Of a stretch of DNA of 64,000 nucleotides, positions 8,448 through 17,107 are shown in pieces. How positions within the stretch are numbered: the stretch's first letter is position 1; each line of letters starts with the position of its first letter. The position numbers and the translations under genes are program-made. The notes under the pieces were generated by a model, which did not search any database, was not told the DNA's origin, and saw only the letters and a program-made list of their open reading frames with translations. This DNA is from Acetobacter syzygii (GTDB lineage Bacteria; Pseudomonadota; Alphaproteobacteria; Acetobacterales; Acetobacteraceae). The stretch lies in NCBI RefSeq assembly GCF_000964225.1, contig NZ_BAMZ01000003.1, positions 1 to 64,000 on the forward strand, written 5' to 3'.

Positions 8448-9551
8448 ATGATGAGCAAAGCCACCTCCAACACACGTTACGTTCTGCTGCGCTACCTTTC
8501 CGGCGCGCTGCTGTTCCGTGTGCTGTTCTGCTGCGGTGTTCTGGTCAGCCTGCTGGAAATTCTGGCCCTGCTGGAGCAGACAACCCCCATTCTGCAGCGA
8601 CATCAGGGCGTGCTGGGCATCCTGAACTATGCGTTCATGCGTTTGCCGTTCCTGCTCTCTGGCGCACTGCCGTTGAGTATGCTTATCGGTGCGCTGCTTA
8701 TGCTCACACAGCTTACCCTTGCGAGCGAAATGGCAATTCTGCGCGCCGCGGGGCTATCGACCTTCGGGTTATATAAATATCTGGTACCTGCAACGTTGCT
8801 CATTGGCCTTGCTGGTGTTGTGCTGGATGACCAGATTACACCGCGTTCCGAACAGGCTCTGGCGGCATGGTGGAATCGTACTGACCCACACCCCGAGCAA
8901 GGCCATTCCTTCTGGTTCCATGATGGTACAAACCTGAATGCAGTTGGTCATGTAGCCGATGGTGGCAACATACTGGGCACTGTGGATATTTACCTGCGCA
9001 ATGAGCAGCACATGCTGGTTAAAACCCTCCATGCGCACAATGCCCATTATATTGGCGCCTACGGCTGGCTTCTTTACGATGTGGATGGTCTGGGCATTGA
9101 CCTGCAAAACCAGAAGGTCGACCGCCTGCCCCACGTTGCAGAAATGCCGTGGCAAACGACTCTGCGCCCTCAAGACTTTATCCGCCTGTCCGCAGGGAAT
9201 GCGCCCCTCTCGACCTCTACGGTTATTGGAATGCTGCGCGGGCAGCTTCCCTCCGATTCAAGCCCCGGTTTTCTCAAGGCCGGGCTTATGGAACGCTTCC
9301 TGCGCCCTGCCTCGCTGCTGGTTCTACTGTTGATCGCAATGCCAGTAATCTATATCCCTCCACGCACGGGGACACGTAGTTGGCTTCCAGTATGGTGTTT
9401 GGGAGCCGGGCTGCTGTTTATTGTTGTGCAGGGACTGTTGCGGGCCATGGGCAATGCCGGTCTGCTCCCGCCTCCGATTGCAACAGTGCCCGCGTTGATC
9501 ATTTTTACATTGGGAGCACTCACCGTGCTTCTGAGGAACGAAACACGATGA
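8448..9551 (+). CDS. LptF/LptG-family permease (second of a pair)
   Basis: A 367-residue partner of the preceding permease, with the same topology: an N-terminal membrane helix, a second and third helix near residues 50-115 that include the family's EMAILRAAGLS coupling segment, a periplasmic domain, and three C-terminal helices. I chose the ATG at 8448, 10 bases after the previous stop, rather than an upstream in-frame ATG inside the previous gene, because family N-termini begin just before the first helix. The gene overlaps the hydroxylase gene by ATGA. No ATPase gene lies nearby, so the pair would have to use an LptB-like ATPase encoded elsewhere. Confidence 0.85.
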   Translation: MMSKATSNTRYVLLRYLSGALLFRVLFCCGVLVSLLEILALLEQTTPILQRHQGVLGILNYAFMRLPFLLSGALPLSMLIGALLMLTQLTLASEMAILRAAGLSTFGLYKYLVPATLLIGLAGVVLDDQITPRSEQALAAWWNRTDPHPEQGHSFWFHDGTNLNAVGHVADGGNILGTVDIYLRNEQHMLVKTLHAHNAHYIGAYGWLLYDVDGLGIDLQNQKVDRLPHVAEMPWQTTLRPQDFIRLSAGNAPLSTSTVIGMLRGQLPSDSSPGFLKAGLMERFLRPASLLVLLLIAMPVIYIPPRTGTRSWLPVWCLGAGLLFIVVQGLLRAMGNAGLLPPPIATVPALIIFTLGALTVLLRNETR

Positions 9552-10333
9552 GCGGAACTCTCAACAATCCCTCCCTCAAAACTGGCCGTAGTTTTGATCT
9601 GGGCAAGATGGATCTCCGGCAGTTGTGGATCGCCTATCTGACGTATCCAACCATTCTGCTCTATTTTGCTCTTGTTCTTGCCAGTTGCTTTGCATCGGCT
9701 CATTTTTTTGCGGGCTGGTCCAAAACACTCTGTGCCATGGTCGCTGTGGTGCTGGTGTACCCTGTGGTCTGGTATCTGCTGCACCGTTACGTCCTGCACG
9801 GGCGGCTGCTCTACAAGATCAAATGGACTGCTGCCCTGTGGAAACGCATCCATTTTGACCATCATCAGGACCCGCATCTGCTGGATGTACTTTTTGGTGC
9901 ACCTGTTACAACCCTGCCAACAATTGCCGTTATTACGCTCCCCATCGGATATCTGATCGGTGGTCTTGGTACGGCGGCAGCTGCTTTTGGCACCGGTGTA
10001 GCCATTACCTGCATTTATGAATTTTTCCATTGCATCCAGCATCTGAACTACAAGCCGCGCTCGGCATGGATCCAGCGCATGAAGGCCCGGCACGTGCTGC
10101 ACCACTTCCATGATGAAGATGGTAATTTTGGCATTACCAGCTTTGTGGTGGACCGGGTTCTTGGTTCTTACTACGTGGATGCCAAAGCCCGCCCACGAAG
10201 CCCCACTGTGTTCAATCTGGGCTATGATGTCGCCGAAGCCGCGCGCTACCCATGGGTCATGGACCTGACCGGCGCACCTCCGCGCGATCGGCCAGATGGC
10301 GCCCGCCCTGAACAAAAACGCGCAGCAGCATGA
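9548..10333 (+). CDS. FA2H-like fatty acid hydroxylase
   Basis: A 261-residue membrane di-iron hydroxylase of the fatty acid hydroxylase/sterol desaturase superfamily. Histidine clusters that bind the two irons are at H79-x4-H84, H102-x2-HH106, H161-x3-H165 and H182-x2-HH186 with H188; hydrophobic segments flank them at about 30-52, 60-80 and 122-160. The final cluster, HHFHDEDGNFGIT, closely resembles that of eukaryotic fatty acid 2-hydroxylases (FA2H/Scs7), which hydroxylate the N-acyl chain of ceramide. Acetic acid bacteria are reported to contain 2-hydroxyacyl dihydroceramides, so this gene is a good candidate for that step; C4 hydroxylation of the long-chain base is an alternative. The ATG overlaps the previous stop by ATGA. 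Confidence 0.82.
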   Translation: MSGTLNNPSLKTGRSFDLGKMDLRQLWIAYLTYPTILLYFALVLASCFASAHFFAGWSKTLCAMVAVVLVYPVVWYLLHRYVLHGRLLYKIKWTAALWKRIHFDHHQDPHLLDVLFGAPVTTLPTIAVITLPIGYLIGGLGTAAAAFGTGVAITCIYEFFHCIQHLNYKPRSAWIQRMKARHVLHHFHDEDGNFGITSFVVDRVLGSYYVDAKARPRSPTVFNLGYDVAEAARYPWVMDLTGAPPRDRPDGARPEQKRAAA

Positions 10334-11160
10334 CAATGCCCCCTGCTGTAACAGCTCTTGTTCTTGCAGGAACGCGTCCGGGCAAACCAGACCCGGTCGC
10401 AATAGCGGGGGGCGTTTCTCACAAAGCTCTCCTGCCGATTGATGGCGTGCCTATGGTCGTGCGGGTTGTACGGGCGCTACAGGCCGTTCCGGCCATTACT
10501 CGGGTTGTCGTCTGTCTGGAAGACCCTGCCATTCTGCAAGGTCTCCTGCCCTCCTCCGTGCAGGTCATCCCTTCCAAGCCAGAGGGACCAAGTGCCAGCG
10601 TACTGGACAACCTTGCCCGGTTTGGCACCCCCCTGCTGGTCACCACGGCTGATAATGCTCTCCTCCAGCCTGAATGGGTGGAAGAGCTGCTCAACGCTCC
10701 ATGTACCCAGACGGATATTGCCGTGGGTGTGGCTACGCAGGCTTCCATCCAGCAGGCCGTGCCACAAACCAAGCGGACCTACATCCGGCTGACGGATATG
10801 GTGTTCTCGGGCTGTAACCTGTTTTACTTCAAAACATCGGTTTCCGCCCGGGTAGCGGACCTGTGGCGTACAGTGGAAAAAAATCGCAAGCGCCCTTTGC
10901 GGGTCGCGTGGACACTGGGCTTGGGCATTCTGTTGCGTGCCATTACGGGCCGCCTTTCCACACAGGCTCTTTATGCCCGCATCTATAAGCTCACAAGCGC
11001 CAGAGCTGAGTTGCTCCCCCTCTCTGATGGAAGAGCCGCTGTGGACGTGGATAAAGAAGCTGACATTGTGCTGGCACAAAAACTGGCCCCGGAGCTCACA
11101 CACCAATATGGACACTTCCAGGACTCTGCTCCTGCATCAGATCGGAATACAGCGGGCTAG
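10330..11160 (+). CDS. MobA/GlmU-type NTP transferase
   Basis: A 276-residue nucleotidyltransferase of the Rossmann-like NTP_transferase group. The N-terminus (VLAGTRPGKPDP...HKALLPIDG) is the nucleotide-binding loop followed by the conserved KxLxPIxGxPM segment; the loop is longer than, and lacks the second glycine of, the usual LAGGxGxRM. VTTADNALL supplies the metal-binding aspartate. Such enzymes make nucleotide-activated sugars, polyols or cofactors, so in this locus it probably prepares an activated head group for the sphingolipid. It overlaps the hydroxylase gene by ATGA and is the last gene of the run. Its 3' end overlaps the convergent gph gene by 24 bases. The actual substrate cannot be read from sequence. 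Confidence 0.78.
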   Translation: MTMPPAVTALVLAGTRPGKPDPVAIAGGVSHKALLPIDGVPMVVRVVRALQAVPAITRVVVCLEDPAILQGLLPSSVQVIPSKPEGPSASVLDNLARFGTPLLVTTADNALLQPEWVEELLNAPCTQTDIAVGVATQASIQQAVPQTKRTYIRLTDMVFSGCNLFYFKTSVSARVADLWRTVEKNRKRPLRVAWTLGLGILLRAITGRLSTQALYARIYKLTSARAELLPLSDGRAAVDVDKEADIVLAQKLAPELTHQYGHFQDSAPASDRNTAG

Positions 11161-11835
11161 CAATGCGGGGACATCCCGCATGGTCGCGGCTTGCAGCCTG
11201 GGGTTTCTAACCTGCTGGGCCGTGCCGTACCCCCAACAGGCAAACACAAACGGACAACCTGCCGCCTGAGCAGCCAGATAATCGGGGGGCATATCCCCCA
11301 CCATCACGCTTTTTTCAGGGGTCCCTCCAGCTTGGGCAATAGTTCCCAGCAGGTGCCGGACATCCGGTTTACGCGCCACAAAACTATCCCCACCACCGAC
11401 GGCGGCAAATAAATCCGTCAGTTTAAAATCTGCCAGAATGCGGCGTGCAGCCTGTTCTGGTTTGTTGGTGCATACAGCCAATGCCCAGCCCTGCGCCCGC
11501 AAATCCAGCAGTGCTTCCTCCGTGCCGGGGAAGAGGCGGGACAACCGGGTCGCACGCGGTGTGTAAACCTCCATAAAGCGACTGACAGCCTCCTCGGTAG
11601 AAAAAGGGAGGTCTGGAACATGGCCCGTGACTGCCTGTTGCATGTCCATGCTGGCTTTAAATGCGCGTTCAAGCAGCACCTGCACACCACTGCCGATCAT
11701 CGTACGTACCTGTGTATCAGACAATAATGGCAGTCCGCACTGCTCCAGAATATCGCGGCAGCACGCGGCTAAATCCGGCAAAGAATCCAGTAAAGTTCCG
11801 TCCATATCAAACACCGCAAGACGCACAGCAGACAT
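11137..11835 (-). CDS. gph: Phosphoglycolate phosphatase-type HAD hydrolase
   Basis: A 232-residue haloacid-dehalogenase hydrolase. The nucleophile motif DMDGTLLDS lies at residues 9-17, motif II is CTNKP, and the C-terminal VGDMPPDY supplies the metal-binding acidic residue; the cap domain with LFPGTEE fits the Gph group. It would dephosphorylate 2-phosphoglycolate, a product of DNA repair, though HAD phosphatases are promiscuous. The start is the ATG at 11835, preceded by GGAGGAA; longer in-frame starts lack this signal. It is transcribed away from glmU, and its end overlaps the end of the NTP transferase gene by 24 bases. Confidence 0.82.
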   Translation of the reverse strand: MSAVRLAVFDMDGTLLDSLPDLAACCRDILEQCGLPLLSDTQVRTMIGSGVQVLLERAFKASMDMQQAVTGHVPDLPFSTEEAVSRFMEVYTPRATRLSRLFPGTEEALLDLRAQGWALAVCTNKPEQAARRILADFKLTDLFAAVGGGDSFVARKPDVRHLLGTIAQAGGTPEKSVMVGDMPPDYLAAQAAGCPFVFACWGYGTAQQVRNPRLQAATMRDVPALLARCIPI

Positions 11836-11944
11836 GGTGTTCCTCCGCCTCGTAAATTTCGGAAAAGTTTTATGATACTGGCACGGAGTTTTTCCATAGG
11901 CGAGACGTTTGACACATGCTGGAGCGTGGCTTACCGCATCAATC

Positions 11945-13291
11945 ATGATGTCTCATTCCTCATTCCGCCCAGCCACAGCGGTTCTTCTGGCCGCAGGTCT
12001 AGGCACCCGCATGAAGTCCTCCCGCCCCAAGGCGCTGCAACATCTTGCCGGTGGGCCAATGCTCGCACATCTGTTGAAGAGCGCGGCAGAAGTGTTCGAC
12101 CGTCTGGTGGTTGTTATTGGGCCAGACATGGCAGATGTGGCAGAAGTTGCTGCTCCATACCCTGTCGTGGTCCAGCACGACCGGCTGGGCACCGCCCATG
12201 CAGCCTTACAGGCGGAACAGTGGTTTGGTGATGGTGATGTTGCCGTTCTTTATGCTGACAACCCGCTTATTTCCGCACAGACGCTTGCGGCATTACTGGA
12301 AGAGCGGCGTAAACCCGGCGTAGGGCTGGCGTTGCTGGCCATGCGCCCCGCAGACCCGGCACGCTATGGCCGCGTTGTTGCCAACGCGGGTAATGTGGAA
12401 CGCATTGTGGAATGGTCGGATGCCACAGCCGAAGAACGAGCCATAGATCTGTGCAATGCAGGTGTGTTGTGCGCTGATGCAGCAGACTTCCGCCGCTGGC
12501 TCCATGCCGTGCGCAACCATAACGCCAAAGGCGAATTTTACCTGACCGATGTTGTGGATCTGGCGGTTGCAGACCATGCGCAGGTCCGTGCGGTGGAAGC
12601 TGCGGAGGATGAACTCCGTGGCGTAAACTCCCGTAGCGAACTGGCGCAAGCCGAAGCCGCGCTCCAAAAACGCCTGCGCCAGAACGCCATGGATAATGGG
12701 GTAACTCTGGTTGCCCCGGAAACCGTATTTTTAGCAAGCGACACGCAACTCGCTGCCGATGTACTGGTCGAACCCAATGTGGTTTTTGGCCCCGGCGTAA
12801 CCGTGCATGAAGGGGCGGTTATTCGCGCCTTTAGCCATCTTGAAGGTTGCGAGGTCCATGCCGGTGCCGTTATTGGCCCTTACGCCCGCCTGCGGCCAGA
12901 GACCACCGTTGGGGAAAATGCCCGTATAGGTAATTTTGTTGAGCTTAAAAGCGCAACACTGGCCGAGGGTGTTAAAGTTAACCATCTGTCCTATATAGGA
13001 AATGCGCAGGTTGGTGCACACACCAACATCGGCGCGGGGACCATTGTGTGTAATTATGATGGGGTGTTCAAACACAACACATCCATTGGCAAAAACACCT
13101 TTGTCGGTTCTAATTCTGTGCTCGTTGCACCTGTAGAAATAGGAGACAATGCCCTGATCGCCGCAGGCAGCACCATTACCGATACTGTACCAGCAGATGC
13201 GCTGGCTCTGGGCCGGGCGCGCCAGACCACCAAACCAGAGCGTGGCAAATTGTTCAAAGACGCCCTTAAAGCAAAAAAGGAAAATGGCTGA
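11945..13291 (+). CDS. glmU: Bifunctional GlmU
   Basis: A protein of about 448 residues with two activities: acetylation of glucosamine-1-phosphate and uridylylation to UDP-GlcNAc, the precursor of peptidoglycan and lipid A. The N-terminal pyrophosphorylase domain has LLAAGLGTRMKSSRPKAL; the C-terminal half is a left-handed beta-helix of hexapeptide repeats (for example around residues 255-430), with the acetyltransferase motif HLSYIGN and NIGAGT. I place the start at the ATG at 11945 (another ATG follows directly at 11948); neither has a clear ribosome-binding site. The stop overlaps the glmS start (TGATG), so the two hexosamine enzymes are coupled. Confidence 0.95.
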   Translation: MMSHSSFRPATAVLLAAGLGTRMKSSRPKALQHLAGGPMLAHLLKSAAEVFDRLVVVIGPDMADVAEVAAPYPVVVQHDRLGTAHAALQAEQWFGDGDVAVLYADNPLISAQTLAALLEERRKPGVGLALLAMRPADPARYGRVVANAGNVERIVEWSDATAEERAIDLCNAGVLCADAADFRRWLHAVRNHNAKGEFYLTDVVDLAVADHAQVRAVEAAEDELRGVNSRSELAQAEAALQKRLRQNAMDNGVTLVAPETVFLASDTQLAADVLVEPNVVFGPGVTVHEGAVIRAFSHLEGCEVHAGAVIGPYARLRPETTVGENARIGNFVELKSATLAEGVKVNHLSYIGNAQVGAHTNIGAGTIVCNYDGVFKHNTSIGKNTFVGSNSVLVAPVEIGDNALIAAGSTITDTVPADALALGRARQTTKPERGKLFKDALKAKKENG

Positions 13292-15114
13292 TGTGCGGAA
13301 TATGCGGCGTTGTCGGGTTACGCCATGCAACCCCCATTGTTTTGGAGGGGCTACGTCGGCTTGAATACCGAGGGTATGATTCCGCTGGCATTGCCACGCT
13401 GGTTGATGGGCGCGTAGAACGCCGGCGCGCTGCCGGTAAGCTGGATAATCTGGCAAGCCTGCTGGAACGCGAACCCCTTGCAGGCAAAACCGGTATTGGT
13501 CATACCCGCTGGGCAACGCATGGTGCCCCCACAACCTGCAATGCCCATCCACACGGCACGCAACGCGTGGCAATTGTGCACAACGGCATTATTGAAAATT
13601 TTGAAACACTGCGGCAGGAACTCGAAGCCGCCGGTCAGGTTTTTGAAACCGAAACCGATAGCGAAACCATTGCCCTGTTAGTAGATTATTATCTGCAACA
13701 GGGATTATCCCCCAGGGATTCTGCTCTTAAGGCACTCAAACGTCTGGAGGGTGCCTACGCGATCGCCATGATCTTTGCAGGCCATGAGGGGCTGATGATC
13801 GGGGCTTGCAACAATGCGCCACTGGCCGTGGGCTTTGGCGATGATGAACTGTTCCTTGGTTCGGATTCCCTTGCTCTGGCCCCCCTGACACGCCGTATTA
13901 CCTATATGGAAAATGGTGATTGCGTGGTGATTACGCCTCAGGGCGCTGAATTCATGACGTTCGATGGCACACCGCTGGAACGTCCGGTGCAGATTACCGC
14001 TCTCACCGCTGGTTCCATCGGCAAGGATGGCTACCGCCATTACATGGAAAAAGAACTGCACGAGCACCCTCTGGTCATCGGGCAGACCCTCCAGCGCATG
14101 ATCGATCCCGCAACACGCAAGGTCACGCTACCAGACCTGCCGTTTGATCTGGCCACCGTACCCCGTGCGGTTATTACCGCCTGCGGCTCAGCCTTTTACG
14201 CAGGTATGGTCGGGCGCTACTGGCTGGAAGAAATTGCGCGCCTGCCGGTCGATATCGATGTTGCCAGTGAAATGCGCTACCGCAACCCGCCCCTTACTCC
14301 GGGTTCGCTCGGGCTGCTTATCTCCCAATCGGGGGAAACAGCCGATACACTGGCCGCCCTGCGGAGCCTGCGGGCAGATGCCATTCACATCCTATCCGTG
14401 CTCAATGTTGAACATAGCACCATGGCGCGTGAAAGCGATGTCATTCTGGGTACTGTGGCCGGACCGGAAATTTCGGTCGCGTCCACCAAAGCTTTTACCG
14501 CACAGCTGACCATTCTGGCCTGCCTGACCATTGCCACAGCACGCGCACGGGGCAAACTGGACCCACTGGGGGAAGAGGAACTGGTTGCAGCCCTTATGGA
14601 CCTGCCCAGCCGTGCGGCAGAAGTCTTCAATCAAGGGGCAGCCATTCGGCAGATGGCCAGCATTGTGGCCGAAGCGCGCGACGTGCTCTATCTTGGCCGC
14701 GGCAGTATGTTCCCCGTAGCCATGGAAGGCGCGCTCAAGCTCAAGGAAATTTCCTATATTCATGCCGAGGCCTATGCCGCCGGTGAAATGAAGCATGGCC
14801 CCATTTCCCTGATCGACCGCACCGTTCCCATTGTTGCCAGCGTGCCCTCGACACCTCTGTTTGATAAAACCCTATCCAACCTGCAAGAAGCAAAAGCCCG
14901 TGGGGGCCGCCTGCTGGTCTTTACTGATACAGAAGGTGCGGAACGGGTCTCTGCTATTGCAGAACAGGTTGTGGTTCTGCCGCGCGTGCATGACTTTGTA
15001 GCCCCCATCCTGCAAACCATTCCGGTGCAGATGCTGGCATACGAAGTCGCTGTACTTAAGGGGACGGACGTCGACCAACCCCGTAATCTGGCAAAATCCG
15101 TAACAGTGGAATAG
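13291..15114 (+). CDS. glmS: Glutamine-fructose-6-phosphate aminotransferase
   Basis: A 607-residue GlmS converting fructose-6-phosphate and glutamine to glucosamine-6-phosphate, the entry to hexosamine synthesis. The N-terminal MCGICG exposes the catalytic cysteine after Met removal, followed by RLEYRGYDSAG and HTRWATHG of the glutaminase domain; two SIS domains follow, with SQSGETADT and the C-terminal PRNLAKSVTVE. Length is normal. No glmS ribozyme would be expected in this group, and the gene starts directly within the glmU stop, leaving no leader. A strong hairpin follows at 15124-15153. Confidence 0.97.
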   Translation: MCGICGVVGLRHATPIVLEGLRRLEYRGYDSAGIATLVDGRVERRRAAGKLDNLASLLEREPLAGKTGIGHTRWATHGAPTTCNAHPHGTQRVAIVHNGIIENFETLRQELEAAGQVFETETDSETIALLVDYYLQQGLSPRDSALKALKRLEGAYAIAMIFAGHEGLMIGACNNAPLAVGFGDDELFLGSDSLALAPLTRRITYMENGDCVVITPQGAEFMTFDGTPLERPVQITALTAGSIGKDGYRHYMEKELHEHPLVIGQTLQRMIDPATRKVTLPDLPFDLATVPRAVITACGSAFYAGMVGRYWLEEIARLPVDIDVASEMRYRNPPLTPGSLGLLISQSGETADTLAALRSLRADAIHILSVLNVEHSTMARESDVILGTVAGPEISVASTKAFTAQLTILACLTIATARARGKLDPLGEEELVAALMDLPSRAAEVFNQGAAIRQMASIVAEARDVLYLGRGSMFPVAMEGALKLKEISYIHAEAYAAGEMKHGPISLIDRTVPIVASVPSTPLFDKTLSNLQEAKARGGRLLVFTDTEGAERVSAIAEQVVVLPRVHDFVAPILQTIPVQMLAYEVAVLKGTDVDQPRNLAKSVTVE

Positions 15115-15123
15115 GGCCCCGGC

Positions 15124-15153
15124 GGGCACTGGCGATTTTGACCGCCAGTGCCC
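15124..15153 (+). terminator. Hairpin after glmS
   Basis: Perfect 11-base arms (GGGCACTGGCG and CGCCAGTGCCC) with an 8-base loop sit between the convergent stops of glmS and the DUF3108 gene. There is no T-run on either side, so it is a stable hairpin that may stop or protect transcripts from both strands rather than a classical intrinsic terminator. Confidence 0.6.
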
Positions 15154-15163
15154 ACAATGCACC

Positions 15164-16030
15164 TTATGGTGCCTGCGTGGGCGTTGCATCCAAACGTATA
15201 ACAATATGCCCCATTTTGGGGTGTTCAATTTCCATCCTCACAACAGACATGCCAATGTGAGGAATATCCTCAAACCAGACCCGGCCAATCTGTGGCTGCC
15301 TGAGTTTACTCAACTGGCTATTTGCCTTAAATCCCCTGACCTGCTGCAAAACAAAATTACAGGTCCACGCCTCCTGCCCCCATTCTTTGGAGGCCGCAGC
15401 GGGTGGTCGCTCAAAGCCGGTGTTGCGCACATTCAATGTGCTAAGACGTAATCCATCAAACAGCTTCTGGGGAACTTCCTGGCACCGCTTCTGGGTCTGC
15501 ATCTGGTGCAGCAGCCCCACAAGCACCGCCACAACATCCTGCGAGCCAGCCCGCTCTGTTGCGGGTACATCCTCGCGGTTATCCAATGCAGGTTCCTGCA
15601 CAGTAATCTGCGGCACACCCGCCTTATACACCATATGCAAATGGCTTTGAGCACGATTGTAGGAACCTGCACTGTCATACTGTGCGGGTTCAGCCAGTCC
15701 ATTGGGCAAAAACTGCCCTGTGCCCTGCATACGCATATCGGTCTGTACAAACAGACCGAACAAACCTGCCGTTTGCACCTGAGCAACACCGCTATAAGCA
15801 TTACTTGCCAATCTGTAGGCAACATTGGCTGTTAGCGCGTGCAGCCCATGCACACTGATCAAATACCGCGCTGAGGTTTGAACCGCAGCCTCCTGAGCCT
15901 TTGCCTGTGGCTGAAAAGCACTAATGGGCACAGGCAAAAAGCTGCTTCCCCAGACCAGCGCAATACCGCACACAACACGGTGGCATAGGTAGCTGGAACT
16001 CATTTTAGCCAGCACACCGGCAAAACGCAT
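15164..16030 (-). CDS. DUF3108 envelope protein
   Basis: A 288-residue exported protein: a basic start, a hydrophobic stretch at about residues 14-36 and small residues that fit a signal peptide, then a mostly beta-rich mature part. The region beginning ARYLISVHGLHALTANVAYRL, with a repeated small-x-polar pattern followed by GLFGLFVQTDMRMQGTG, matches the DUF3108 family of presumed periplasmic proteins. Its function is not established. The ATG at 16030 is preceded by ACAGGA; a longer frame reaching 16054 has no such signal. It lies 32 bases downstream of the IclR gene on the same strand and may be co-transcribed with it. Confidence 0.6.
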   Translation of the reverse strand: MRFAGVLAKMSSSYLCHRVVCGIALVWGSSFLPVPISAFQPQAKAQEAAVQTSARYLISVHGLHALTANVAYRLASNAYSGVAQVQTAGLFGLFVQTDMRMQGTGQFLPNGLAEPAQYDSAGSYNRAQSHLHMVYKAGVPQITVQEPALDNREDVPATERAGSQDVVAVLVGLLHQMQTQKRCQEVPQKLFDGLRLSTLNVRNTGFERPPAAASKEWGQEAWTCNFVLQQVRGFKANSQLSKLRQPQIGRVWFEDIPHIGMSVVRMEIEHPKMGHIVIRLDATPTQAP

Positions 16031-16062
16031 TGTTTTTTCCTGTCCGCCCGTCACAGCATTGT

Positions 16063-16863
16063 TTACCCTGCGCGATAACCAAGGCGGAAGGACACTGCCT
16101 CCGCCAACCGCGAAGCCACGGCCCCCAGCCGGGCAACACTGTACCGCCCAAGCTCTGTTTGCGGCAGACTAATGCCTATACCAGCCAGCGCGCGACCGGA
16201 ATGGTCCTTTACGACCGCACCAAAGCACCAAAGCCCATCATGCACCTGCTCATCATCCACGGCATATCCACGCTCTTTGATTTCACCAATCTCACGCACC
16301 AGCGTTGTTACGGAACATATGCCATTGGGCGTTAATGGCTGAGGCCATGTCGTGACCGGATGCAGTGCCAGCCACTCCCTAAAAGACGCATCGTCCATGC
16401 CTGCCAGTATGGCATTGCCTGTTGCTGTAAATATGGCAGGCAGACGCATCCCAACCCGAAAAGATGCACCAAGCACGGTCGCACTGTTGCGGCAGGCGAC
16501 ATAAACGACCTCCGCCCCCTCCAGCATGGTGAGCGTGACAGTAAAAGACTCCAGATCCGAGCGAGTCTCGAGCACATGGTAAAACTCGGTCACAAGATCC
16601 CGCTTTTCCGTAACATCTCCGGCCCAGTCGAGCAGACGTGTACCAAGCCGGTACCCTTGGGTTGCGGTTTTTTCCAGTAATCCCAGTTCCTGCATAACGG
16701 CCAGGAGTCCATGGGCTGTACTGCGCGGTAAATCGAGCTGTCTGGCCACATCGGCCGCCAGAGGCGGTTTGCTGGCCTGCTTAACCAGATCAAGAATGCG
16801 AACGGCCCGGCGCAGAGCGGGAACCGTATCCTGCGATTTGGACATGTTATTCTTATTTTCCAT
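16063..16863 (-). CDS. IclR-family transcriptional regulator
   Basis: A 266-residue regulator. Residues about 14-75 form a winged helix-turn-helix (VARQLDLPRSTAHGLL is the recognition part), followed by the IclR effector-binding domain with the LPAIFTATGNAILAGM segment and C-terminal ARLGAVASRLAEAVS helix. Members sense small organic acids or aromatic metabolites. No catabolic operon lies alongside, so the target is unclear; it could control the DUF3108 gene next to it or the divergent glutathione peroxidase. The ATG at 16863 and one at 16845 are both possible starts, neither with a good ribosome-binding site. Confidence 0.85.
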   Translation of the reverse strand: MENKNNMSKSQDTVPALRRAVRILDLVKQASKPPLAADVARQLDLPRSTAHGLLAVMQELGLLEKTATQGYRLGTRLLDWAGDVTEKRDLVTEFYHVLETRSDLESFTVTLTMLEGAEVVYVACRNSATVLGASFRVGMRLPAIFTATGNAILAGMDDASFREWLALHPVTTWPQPLTPNGICSVTTLVREIGEIKERGYAVDDEQVHDGLWCFGAVVKDHSGRALAGIGISLPQTELGRYSVARLGAVASRLAEAVSFRLGYRAG

Positions 16864-17107
16864 GTTGACAGGAGAGGCTCATATCTTCATATTCCACATA
16901 CGGGATCGAGTTCAATATAATGAACAACAAAAAGCGGAACACGATCTTGCCGCGCACAAGATGTGGTGGAAGTCTGGCACAAGAACCCGGAACAGGGCAG
17001 CAGGCTTCCACCCACTACAGGCAGACCTCATAACATCTCGCTCCTTCTTCTGTGGTGCGCTACATAGAATGCCTTTCCTGCCACAAAAGCCGCAAAAGGG
17101 CATTACC
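16864..17107. other. Intergenic region between iclR-type gene and peroxidase
   Basis: About 240 bases separate the divergent genes. No RNA gene or clear operator palindrome is visible; it should hold the two promoters. Frames that cross it are extensions without a start signal. Confidence 0.4.

Noticed and set aside
15164-17107. Mobile element or transferred island around the DUF3108/IclR genes
   Set aside because: No transposase, terminal repeats or tRNA boundary; base composition looks like the surroundings.
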